Shown here piece by piece: positions 30,971-40,207 of a stretch of DNA of 64,000 nt (its first letter is position 1; every line of letters starts with the position of its first letter). The notes under the pieces were generated by a model. It made no database searches. It saw nothing but the letters and a program-made list of their open reading frames with translations, and was not told the origin of the DNA. The DNA lies in contig JAULSU010000002.1 of the NCBI GenBank assembly GCA_030512335.1, forward strand, positions 4,154,001 to 4,218,000, read 5' to 3'. A program made the translations under genes and the position numbers. The DNA is from Immersiella caudata (lineage: Eukaryota > Ascomycota > Sordariomycetes > Sordariales > Lasiosphaeriaceae).

Positions 30971-32838
30971 CTCAAGGAGCCGACTATATGAAGCATGCTG
31001 TGTTCCTGGATTCCGGGCCCGGCGTCCTGGATCCCGGATCCCGGGCGCAGGCGGGCGGCTCTTAGCCGCAGTCCCGACAGCACAAACTACTGTACTGTAT
31101 GTAGCATGTCGCTGTGATCAAAGTTGGTCTTATTGGATTACGATGGAAGCTACCTGACCGCCATGCCCCAGGCCCGCTACCCGTGTTCCTTTCCCACTCG
31201 TGTAAGTATTTTTGGACGGGAGAAAGCGCCGCAGTTGGGCTCTTGTCGTCACCATCGCCAGGCATTTACAGGAAATACACGCTCTGGCGTATACGTCCCC
31301 TTGGCCCCCTCCAGAGGATACGCACCGATGAAACGCCCTCCACCAGTATCCCCTGCAGAAGAAAAGGGGCTCCCTCATGATTCCCCTAGCTCGTAGGACA
31401 GCCCATCCTTCGACTCTCCTGGATCCGCAAAGCATCCCCCATGATAGCCTGATAGCCCGCCATCCATCTAGCGCGCGCCGGGTCCGCCATGTACTCGGCG
31501 ATGCTCGCCTGTCGCGAGCCTGCAGCGGCCATGTCCGACTCACCTGCTCCATGACAAGGCCCTTCACCCATGGATATGTCCACGCCCCTGGACGGTTCTG
31601 TCAAAGGCCACTGGTGCCCAGTTGGCGGATATATCCGATTCCGAGTGGGGGGGCAAGGCGACTAGGCCTGCCATTTGCCGTCGATAGAATGCGGGCTGGC
31701 TAGGACCTTCAGACAAGAGTTCGACCAACTATAACGCTCATATAAGCCCCCGCCACCCTTTGTTACACTCGTCAGCTGCAAGGTGGCTGGTCTGCCGTAC
31801 ACACCATCTTACATTAAAGACACATCCTCCCTTCCGCTCATACGGCTGAGACACTTCCTGCCGTTCAACCCTCTAACTCCTTTTCCATTCCCCCACGCGC
31901 CAACTGGCAGATACCCTGCTTTTGCCACCGAGCTGCAGCCGCAGTGCCTGATGTCTCGCCAAAAGGGGCGCGACCCTCCGAGACGCACACCGAAGGTCCT
32001 TGCCGCGTTATGAGTCATTTGCCTCCTTGTAAGCATTTCGCCCTGTAAACCATCACTCCGACCCTCCCATGAATCTACCCCTTTTCACTCTCCCAGGAGA
32101 GTGATAGCGCCGGGCCCTTCAGCATTCCTCCACATCCTGAGGCTGCGGGCGAGCAGGTCGGCCCGTTTTGATGCTGCCCTTTCTTAACCCTGCAGCCTGA
32201 TCAAAACGGCCAGGAAGACCCATGAAGCCTGGCAGGGAAGTCGGTGCAGTTTGTCGGCAGCCGGTTCATCAGCTAGCGCCTCTGTTCTCCGATGGCTGAA
32301 GCAACAGTCAGTGTTAGTGAATGAGTCGTTTCAGTCCCCAGGAAGGGAAATACCTGCTGACGACGAGGCGTTCCTTGTCATTAGATACAGCGCCACAACC
32401 GGAAGGCATCCGAGTGTGGGTATGTAGTATCAAGATTGAGAAATAGTTGATATCAAGAAGGGAAGGAGGGCGCAGTTTATGGAAGCGGCCTCGGATGCTC
32501 AGGGTGAATGAGTCAGCGCACGGCCCTAATTCCGACCGTAAAACGGCGGCTAGTGACTTGCTGAAACGGTGTGTCATAAATTAAAAAGGTGACGTTTTAG
32601 CCGTTTCTGGCGATAAAAAGAGTTGGACGCCAAACGTGGGGTGTTTGCCGGATGGTTCTGCTTCTACAAGAAATCTTCTAATTTGAGTACTTGAAGCTCC
32701 GCTAGAGATGTAGTTTCTTGTGAGAACTTGGCGACTCTTTTTTGTTGGCCCCAATTTGCCCGGCCACATTTCTTGGTCTCCCATTTTCTGGCGCCATCTC
32801 CCATTTCCCTGGCGCCATCTCTCATTTTCATCGGGCTT
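30971..32838. other. Non-coding stretch
   Basis: Nothing recognisable beyond short GC-rich frames. The minus-strand frame at 31386-31604 (YMADPARARWMAGYQAIMGD) is the only mildly protein-like piece. Confidence 0.35.
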
Positions 32839-32960
32839 CCATCTTCGGCATACTTTGCACATAAGTATGGCGGTTATTGGGAGAGCGTCAGACTGAAGCA
32901 TCACTTCATTTACACAAATCTGAAGGTCATGTGTTCGATCCACATAAACCGCAACCTTTA
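32839..32960 (+). repeat. tRNA-Phe-derived SINE-like repeat, copy 1
   Basis: It starts with CCATCTTCGGCATACTTTGC and ends in a run of seven T at 32960-32966. The tRNA-like core (32870-32953) has GCGGTTA pairing with TAACCGC-type 3' bases, GAGAGCGTCAGACTGAAG (anticodon GAA), a 19-nt insert at the normal tRNA-Phe intron site (32899-32917), ATCTGAAGGTC and the B-box-like GTTCGATCC, ending AAACCGCA. About 8 bases of the D arm, including most of the A box, are missing. Copy 2 at 39.7 kb shares both the flank and the D-arm loss. Confidence 0.75.
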
Positions 32961-33073
32961 TTTTTTTCTTTCATGGTGGGCTGCGCCTTCACTCCTTTTT
33001 ATTGGCCGAGGATTATTGTCGCTCTGTAATAGGACGGCGAAAGGTCCCGAGCTTGCCACCCAAGAGAACTCAA
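32961..33073. other. Spacer between SINE copy 1 and R1
   Basis: T-rich start, otherwise unremarkable. Confidence 0.4.
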
Positions 33074-33180
33074 TTAAATAAGCTAAAATATCATATCATA
33101 TTGTGATCGGGGTTATACATAGCTTTGGTCGTCAAAGCAGGGGCAAAGTAAACACCAGAACCGTGCGGGGGATGTGCATA
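33074..33180 (-). repeat. Dispersed repeat R1, inverted copy
   Basis: Its reverse complement matches 19130-19231 over nearly the whole length, with scattered substitutions. Confidence 0.75.
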
Positions 33181-33587
33181 TCTCGCTCTGACTATCGTGG
33201 GCTGCTCCGCAGGAAGTCATAGATTCGAATTCTAACCGACTCGACCCTCTTTGGACAGTAGAGGCTGATGGAACTACCGACAAAGCGGATACTGGCGGAG
33301 ATGTCGTCGACCCTGATGCGATTGGCGCCGTGGCAACGCGGGATGCGTAGCGACTGTTAGAAGTTCAACCCGTTCATATTCGGGCGACCGAGTAATGGGG
33401 GTGGCTTGAGCATGCCGAAAATGGCGGGTCTGCGCTCGCCTTCCTGATCGAACACACTCGTGATCGAACATACTCGTGGTCAACCATTTTGCCGGATGGT
33501 GCGAGTAGCATGCTATCCATGCTCAGGGTCAACCTCCATTTCGACATTCCATCACACACGGCATATCGCAGAACGTCTTCCCCGACC

Positions 33588-34304
33588 ATGGCTCCCCAGG
33601 AACTCCATCTGCAAGCCGCAAATGCGCTCTCTGCTATTCTTTCAGAGCAAGGTATTGACCACGGATTCATTGGAGGGTTTGCCGTCAACCTCCTCGGCTG
33701 CCAAAGGAACACGGCGGATATCGATGTCGAAATTGACTTTGCCAACATCATCGATCTCCGAACACGGATTGCAGATCCTGTGTTGGGCGGTGACCCAAGG
33801 TTTCGCATAGAACACAACAAATTCGTGTTTACGCCCGCGGACCAAGAAATGCAAATCCCTATAGAGACTCTTGTGATAGACGACCTTGGCTTGCCTAGGC
33901 AGCTGAGCGTGATCCGACCCGGGAACAGTATTTATCAACTCTATCTCGATCTTAGGGGGTCAAAGCTAATAAATGTGTCTATAGCTGACATTCCCATCCT
34001 TCGCCCCGGAATCTTGGTCCTAACCAAGATTAAACAATGTATCCATTTCGTCGGGGGCACGCGTCCGAAATCAATTACCAAACTTAGGTAAGATCTTGTG
34101 GACGTCGAATTTCTGCTGAGGTGGCTTGCGGAGCACGGCCAACAGATGGACTTCGTGGGCTACTCTTCTCTCAACGTTGACAGATTATACTTGGCAGTTA
34201 AATCTTTGAGGGAATACTGGAAGGGTGATGGTAGAGATGATTTGATTCAACTCTTGGACTCGGTCTTGGAGGTCGACGACCAGAAGAAGGTGTCTGGGGC
34301 TTGA
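33588..34304 (+). pseudogene. Nucleotidyltransferase-fold (AbiEii-like) protein with an in-frame stop
   Basis: From ATG 33588 the frame reads MAPQELHLQAANALSAILSE and then GIDHGFIGGFAVNLLG with TADIDVEID. This fits the nucleotidyltransferase signature of a GG-type loop followed by DxD-type acidic residues. ILRPGILVLTKIKQCIHFVG follows. A TAA at 34089-34091 interrupts the frame, which continues without shift as DLVDVEFLLRWLAEHGQQMD and FVGYSSLNVDRLYLAVKSLR to 34304. The sequence after the stop looks fully coding, so the stop is recent, an error, or bypassed. I recall an ascomycete family of this shape; substrate and role are unknown. It converges on the gene at 34396-35190 with 91 bp between. 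Confidence 0.65.
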
Positions 34305-34395
34305 ATTTTCCGGAACATACACTATCTAGCTCCGTAAATAGCTTGTTACGAGTGGTTTTTTTTTCAAAGGGTCTAATAAATACATCGAAGGGCGG

Positions 34396-35190
34396 CTAAA
34401 AGGTTGGGCCTTTCGCACATGGGAGATCAGAAAAGGTTTTCTTCCCAGCGTAAATGTCAACCAAGATGTCCTTGATCCACTCTTCATCCTTCCTCAATTT
34501 CCAGCTTTTTATTTCCTCTACGGCACGCTCAATCTCCAACTTTTCATCCTCGGACAGCGGCTGGTCATTCGGCAAGCCCTCCATATAATCCCCCTCATAG
34601 CTCATGTCGAAGAGGCTGTACCCAATCACGCTCGAAAGTTGTTCAATAACACTATTACGGACTGGACTTGTGCGTTTCTCACGAGCGGCAATACGTGCAA
34701 ACGCAGCGCAGGCGGCTGGGAGTGGTACTGTCCAGGCAGAAGGAGGGAGTGCGGGCTGAAGGCCGTCGTCAACTAGAATCGGCACGACCTCGTCCGACGT
34801 AATCCCCGTCCAGGACATGGGCAAGAAGACGAGCCTACGTCGCGGCGGGCCCTGGTCGTAGGTTGTGTCATCGATTAAGTAGCGAACCGCCAGACCCGAC
34901 AGCTCGCATGGGTAGACGGAGCGCAGAACATCCTCATGGGCTGGAGAGAAGCCCAGTTCAGCGGCTATGTCTTGGACTTTCCGCAGCTGGGCGTCAGGGA
35001 CAAGGAAAAATCGGCTCTACCAAAAAAGTCAATTATATACAGCCTCAATCATACCTCGCTGACTTACTCCATTGGGCGCAAGGGGGTAACCCAAACGTAT
35101 CTGCAGGCTCGTCTCCCATTCAACAAGAAGGATCGCGGAAGCTTTTAGACGTGCCAGAAGCCGAGTTGCGTCATCTCCCAGGTCGCTCAT
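34396..35190 (-). CDS. Hypothetical protein, 247 residues, two exons
   Basis: Exon 1 (35190-35068) encodes MSDLGDDATRLLARLKASAI onwards. A 51-nt intron (GTAAGT to TTGGTAG) is followed by exon 2 (35016-34396); the total is 744 nt. The product has LETELQIRLG-like and GSRFFLVPD segments at the exon junction, PRRRLVFLPMSWTGITSDEV, AWTVPLPAACAAFARIAARE, and an acidic SLFDMSYEGDYMEGLPNDQP region. Similar uncharacterised proteins occur in related fungi as far as I recall. No catalytic motif is visible. A partnership with the neighbouring nucleotidyltransferase-like gene is only a guess from proximity. Confidence 0.7.
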
Positions 35191-35289
35191 GGTGGTTGGT
35201 GGTTGGTGGTGGGGTGCGAGGAGAGAAAGGAAGAGCCGGAGCACAGTGGATTGGCCGGTTACATCAGCAAAAATACCACGCGATCGAGA

Positions 35290-35415
35290 GCAACGTATTT
35301 TATATGCGAGCGCCACACTCAATTTTCCCCATACATAACCCTACAAAACATACCCTTGCTAAAACCGTCATGTTATAACAAAAACTTTTGAAAATTTAAA
35401 AATGATAACTCAAGA
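35290..35415 (+). repeat. Left inverted end of an AT-rich mobile element
   Basis: CAACGT, TTTTAT, GCGAGCGCC, CATACATAACCCTA and ATACCCTTGCTAAAA occur here in order and recur, inverted, at about 36090-36215. Identity is imperfect, as in an old element. Confidence 0.75.
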
Positions 35416-35584
35416 ATAAAATATTAGTGTACATGTAGAATTTTACTTACTTACTAGCTTATTTTTGGAAATTAATAAATGCATTTAGGGTTATATATGT
35501 AATTATTAGCCTAATGAACTATTTACTACTTGTTCTTATTAATAAAATTATATCAAAAATTATGTTTTCGCTTTTAGATGTTAA

Positions 35585-36086
35585 TGTTACGACCTCTGGC
35601 CTGTCGACAGGCGGTCGGCAGGGTCGCTAGGATAAGGGTAGGGGGAGAGGAGTAATACAGAGGCAAGTCCTTACAGACGGGGGTTCACTGGTCAATGGCC
35701 GTCGTATGTCACTATAAGACAGAGCAACACTCCAAGTGTTGGTGCAGTAGGACACAATCGAAGTTGGTTCAATTGACGAGCGAATACTTGCGTGAGGAAC
35801 AGAAGGTTCCTCACACCATCGTGGGTACGATGATAGCTATCTATACTAACTAATGAAGATGTAACTTGTACCTTTGATCTGTTGCTCGGTACTCCTCAGG
35901 GCAGAGCGACAGAGCAAGCGCTCTGTCGATTCTCGATGCTCTGTCGATTCTCGATGCTCTGTCCAGAGCATACCGAGCTTCCAGAGCAGGCAGTGTGAGG
36001 TTCCCTCGCACTGTGTTTAATACGGTGGCGCCTGCGGGGACACGTCGGCCCGTTCCGGCCACAAGGGTGGCCCGCAGGTCGTCACA
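35585..36086 (+). mobile_element. Solo LTR of a retrotransposon
   Basis: The element begins TGTTACGACCT and ends AGGTCGTCACA, so it has TG...CA ends with short imperfect inverted repeats, as in fungal LTR retrotransposons. It is flanked by GTTAA on both sides (35580-35584 and 36087-36091), a perfect 5-bp target duplication. A 17-bp repeat (TCTCGATGCTCTGTCGA type) lies at 35918-35960. No internal retrotransposon sequence remains, as expected after recombination between LTRs. Confidence 0.88.
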
Positions 36087-36270
36087 GTTAAAGGACTTAA
36101 ATTTAAATTATAAGAAGTTTTACTGAGATTTGGTCATTTTAGCAAGGGTATATTCTTAGGGTTATGTATGTAAAAGATAAGCACGGCGCTCGCAGATACA
36201 TAAAATTCCAACGTTGATCCCATGCACCGCTGAACTTGGGGTTATTGGCTCACCCTTGGCTTACCCCGGC

Positions 36271-37346
36271 TCAACCCTGAGGGGCTCGGAGCCCCAGATC
36301 ATCTTCCCCGACGATCTCGAGCTTCGCCGTCGAATCGCCGTGGGCGCGGTGTGGGCAGATCGGCTCTGCAAGGATGATGCCCTCGGAGTATCTCCAGTCG
36401 GGCATCCCAGGATGGCAGCCTGTGTTCGTCGCGGAGCCATACTTGCAGGCTCGTCCAGAAAAGAGAGGCCAGGGCCAGACAACTCTCGAGACAGAATACA
36501 ATTCTGCCTGGACTGCTGCTTTGCGGCGCGAAGGGAGGCTACGGCGGGGATGTTGTACTGCTGCTAACAAGATGCCAACCGCAGCTGGGTTAGCCCGCAA
36601 CATTCGCACCGCAACATTGATGTACGTCTGCTCGACGGTCTTCGTGTAGTCGGCCATGATCGGCACGGGTCCACAGCTGAGTGGATGGGTCGAGCGGACG
36701 GAAAAGTGGCCGAGGAACGCAAATACACGGTCCTTATCGTCGGTGAAACGGAGGTGGCGCGACCGCTGGAGCTCGTATACGAAGTTGAAGCGGTTGGCGT
36801 GGTGGGTGTTCTCGTCCAGCTCAATGAACCGCCGATACAAAAAGCAGATGTCCGATGTGGTGATCCCTAGCCTGCTGCGGAGATGGTGATAGCTATTCAG
36901 TTTCTCACACACGCCGGCCAGCGTTTCCCAGTCGATCGAGGCGTCGGCCCAGATTTTGGTTGCTGGCGTGTTGGTCCCGATTTCCTGTGCGATCCATCCT
37001 CGTTTGAACTGTCCGCACTTTTAGTGTTCAGGTCTCTTGAGGGTGAACTAGTGGTCATTTCCCTGGAAAAAAAAGAAAAAAAAAAGACTTACCCATGCGC
37101 GGTCAGCCAAGGCCTGGAGAGCCTTTTGGTTGTCTGTAACGTGCCTTTCTAGGTCCACTGAGTCTGGGTCACGAGATGTGCTGTCTGTGGGATGGCTGCT
37201 GAGGGCCTCATCAAGCTCGTGAACGAGACCAAAAGCTGACGCTGCCTCCTTATTTGTGTATAACCCGAGCCATACCAAGACATGGGCCGCATCTCGATAG
37301 TGTCATTGTTTTGCAATGGTTGATACTGGTATTGAGGTTTCTCCAT
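36271..37346 (-). pseudogene. Relic of a second HET-domain gene
   Basis: ATG 37346 starts MEKPQYQYQPLQNNDTIEM and then jumps, with a frame change, to HVLVWLGLYTNKEAASAFGL. The part that should hold the first two HET blocks is deleted. An intron-like GTAAGT, a poly-T tract and CCAG follow; then a stop-containing stretch; then RGWIAQEIGTNTPATKIW and a long open frame with HHANRFNFVYELQRSRHLRF, DDKDRVFAFLGHFSV and ADYTKTVEQTYINVAVRMLR. Further frame loss occurs after residue 120 of that frame. The late piece ILAEPICPHRAHGD is in frame again. It cannot encode a HET domain and is not closely similar to the HET gene at 21.8 kb. Confidence 0.75.
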
Positions 37347-37836
37347 AGTGATCTGGGTAAAGCTGCCGTTGTGGGCGGCCTGTTGCTGGGCGTATTTTGC
37401 TCCTGTTCAGATTAAGTTTAGAGCTGCCCGATCATTTCTTTTCGGATCGACAGCCGACAAACTCCAGTGATACTGCCTGTCGCTTTCTCAAGTGATTTCA
37501 TGACTTTCACAAATATTGTTGAGCGGCCTAATTGGGCTGGCTTGCATGAAACGCCTCGGTCTCCGTATCCAATTGAGAGCTGCCAAACCAGCGCCCAGCA
37601 TGTTGATAGCCACTGCCATGGTCGCCCAGCCTTTAGCCCACGCTGATTGAGGCTTGAGACCTAGAGCCTAACCCGCAATGTCCATGCCCGTCTGTTCTGA
37701 AGTCTGGTACTCGCCGTCGGGAGAGTTTCCTATCTTTTCGATCCAAGTTCTACATCAAGTTTTGAAGTCACTCTATCCGTCGGCAGGCCAGTTCCAACCG
37801 TCAGCATCACAAATACGGAATTTTCCTGCGCTCGCA
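37347..37836. other. Non-coding stretch
   Basis: The frame at 37678-37935 only partly overlaps the RelA/SpoT relic. Nothing else is visible. Confidence 0.35.
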
Positions 37837-39541
37837 GCCCCTATTCTTGACTGGCTTTTTGAGTCCAACAGACAGTCTCAGCACTTGGGACTCGAAAGTC
37901 CGCGCCTGCGTCAAGGATGTCCTCGATGCTTATGAAACGCCAGAGTGAAGAAGTATGACTCGTTGAAGAAAAAGATGGAAGATCCGTCCAACTTCGCAAA
38001 AGTGGATTTTGGATGAAAACGACATATACGAACATCCCGATATGGGAGACCTTGCCGCGGTTCACATCGGGCTGTACTTCCCCGACGGCCTTCTCCCGGT
38101 CGAGCGAGAGATCTTGAAGCGCTTCAAACAAAAGCATCTCTTTGGTACAGTCACGGGCGGGCGACATGCTGCTACCAAGGACAGAAACTTGAACGTTCAG
38201 GACCACGGGAAGGGGCATTGGCAATCTGAAGATGTCCACGGGGCTGTTGAAGACTGGGAACACTCGGGATACAAGTCCTGGCAAATGGTGGCTGAGTGGA
38301 AACGGCCCCCGCTAAGAATTCCAAGTTGGTCACAGTGGAGATCCAAGTCGGGACGGTGGTGTCGCAGGCTTGGGCTGAGGTGCAACATAACATCATCTAC
38401 AAAAGGTCCGCCGATGTCATTGCCACGCCGACTATGAAGCGAATGATCGATGCCATAAATGGCCTGGCAACCACGACTGAGATCATCCTCAAAGAACTGG
38501 CACGAGCCCACGAGGTAGCAAAGAAGGAAGCAGAGAAAAAGGCCGGATTGCAACTTCAGTCCATAGTTGACGAGGTCTTGGGGGGCGACAAGGCCAAGCT
38601 CGAGGCAAAGGATATCGATGGTCGGACGCCGTTGTTGTGGGCTGCCGAGCTCGGCCAGGAGAATGTGGTGAATCAACTGCTCGACAGCGGCGTCAATATC
38701 GAGGCGCTGGATAACCACGGCCAGACGCCGCTGTGGTCGGCTGTTGAGGAAGGCCATCTCGACATCGTGAAGCGATTGCTCCAGTACGACGCCGTCCACG
38801 AGTCGAAGGATGCTAAATATGGGTAGACGCCGCTGTCGTGGGCCGCCAAAGAAGGCCACGACGACACCGTGGAGAAGCTGCTTGGAAAGGGCGCCAATGT
38901 CGAGGCAACGGATAGCTATGGTCGGACACCACTATCGCTAGCCGCCCGAGAAGGCCACGCGGCCGTCGCAAGGCTGCTGATCGAGAACGGCGCTCAAATT
39001 GAGGCGGTGGATAGCATCTATAACCGGACACCACTGTCGTGGGCTGCCGAAGAAGGCCATGAGGCTGTCGTACGGCAGCTACTTGAACGGGGCGCCAATA
39101 CCGACGTAAAGGATAGGTATGGTTGGACGCCGTTGTCGGAGGCTGCCGGAAAAGGCCACAAGGCCGTCGTACGGCAGCTACTTGAACGGGGCGCCAATAC
39201 CGACGCAAAGGATTACACGGGCCGGACACCACTGTCGTGTGCTGCCGAACATGGCCACGAGGCGGTTGTGCTGCAGCTACTTGAACGGGGCGCTAATACC
39301 GAGGCAAAGGATAAGGATGGCTGGACGCCGTTATCGTGGGCTGTTGAAAAAGGCTGGGGGGCTGTTATACAGCTGTTGAATGGGGCGCCGATCCCGAGGT
39401 AACGGATAGTGATGGCTGGACGCCACTGTCGCTAGCTACCGAAAAAGGCTACGAGGCTGTCGTGCACTGGATAGGACTTACCATGAGCAATTGGCATCGT
39501 GGGCCAGGAACAGGTACGGGCAGTCTCTGGTGGAGGAATAA
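37837..39541 (+). pseudogene. Relic of a RelA/SpoT-domain protein with C-terminal ankyrin repeats
   Basis: Pieces in order are: LSTWDSKVRACVKDVLDAYE, a stop and shift, DENDIYEHPDMGDLAAVHIG (the RelA/SpoT synthetase-like core), GTVTGGRHAATKDRNLN, EHSGYKSWQMVAEWKRP, another shift, VTVEIQVGTVVSQAWAEVQH and NIIYKR, then at least seven ankyrin repeats with the usual G(R/W)TPL.WAAE.GH pattern. One repeat has TAG at 38824-38826 where TGG (Trp) is expected, in frame. Near 39390 one base is lost, and EVTDSDGWTPLSLATEKGYE follows in the next frame. The likely tail RTYHEQLASWARNRYGQSLV ends at 39541 after another shift. Intact relatives in fungi are uncharacterised; they may bind nucleotides. Confidence 0.75.
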
Positions 39542-39718
39542 ATCGGCCCTGGAAAGGGTGGGGCCAGTGCAGAGGCCTAATTCGACCGGTTAGAAACGGC
39601 AGCTGGCGTCGAAGGTAAACGGGGAAGAAAGCGAATAGACCTATCTGTTGTACATGTTTCTGCCCTAGTTTTGCGTCCCAGCATTCCAATCTCTGGGCGC
39701 CGTTGGGCGGCGCGCGGG

Positions 39719-39850
39719 CCATCTTCGGCATACTTTGCACATAGGTCAGGCAATCACAGGGAGAGTGTCAGACTGAGGTTCCACTTCAATCCATCAACCT
39801 AATTGATATCTGAAGGTCATGTGTTCGATCCACATAAACCGCAAGCTTCA
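39719..39850 (+). repeat. tRNA-Phe-derived SINE-like repeat, copy 2
   Basis: It carries the same 5' flank as copy 1 (CCATCTTCGGCATACTTTGC), the same D-arm loss and the same 3' half (ATCTGAAGGTCATGTGTTCG, then ATCCACATAAACCGCA), ending before a T-rich run. The core is 39750-39843. The anticodon-loop bases are GAG here, and the insert at the intron site is 39 nt. Confidence 0.72.
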
Positions 39851-40207
39851 TTTTTTGCATCGCTTCCTACCGCCACTGATTTCGTACGATCAGGGGCTGC
39901 GTGACCTGTCGTTTATAGTCATGGAGTGATGTTTCATTCTCGTCTTTTCTTCTTGTCCCCGCAGCATGTTCGTCATCATGCCCCGCCGCGATGGCATTTA
40001 GCTTTCAGTCCACATTTAATTCACATGCTTTGGTTCCGGACTCGGCGACAATGACATCACCAATGACTGGGCTCCTTTATGGCTCACTGGGTAGCTATAA
40101 CCTCCTCACTTCAACAATCCCCGGGCAATTCTTCTGAGTATTGAATCAAAGAAATCATCATCCGCTCAGTCTGCATTCTTCACTTTTGAACCATCTCTCA
40201 AGTGACC
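39851..40207. other. Promoter region of the NTF2-like gene
   Basis: No repeat or gene. It marks the change from the relic-rich block to the core-like block. Confidence 0.4.

Larger units (their letters stand above)
35290..36215. mobile_element. AT-rich MITE-like element with inverted ends, carrying an LTR insertion
   Basis: Inverted ends of roughly 110-125 bp (35290-35415 and 36090-36215) enclose about 170 bp of very AT-rich sequence plus the LTR at 35585. Without the LTR the element would be about 0.42 kb, with no coding capacity. No target duplication could be fixed at its outer ends. Confidence 0.65.

Noticed and set aside
31386..31604. Minus-strand frame ending in a helical YMADPARARWMAGYQAIMGD segment
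   Set aside because: Only about 35 codons look protein-like, and no start, intron or homologue could be supported.
32870..32953. Functional tRNA-Phe gene
   Set aside because: Most of the D arm and A box is missing, and the second copy at 39750-39843 shares the loss and the non-tRNA flank, pointing to a repeat family.
33190..33245. Possible tRNA-like segment with ATTCGAATTC
   Set aside because: No matching acceptor or D arm could be folded around it.
35330..35590. RIP-mutated transposon coding region
   Set aside because: The AT-rich sequence has inverted ends and no trace of coding sequence; it fits a MITE better.
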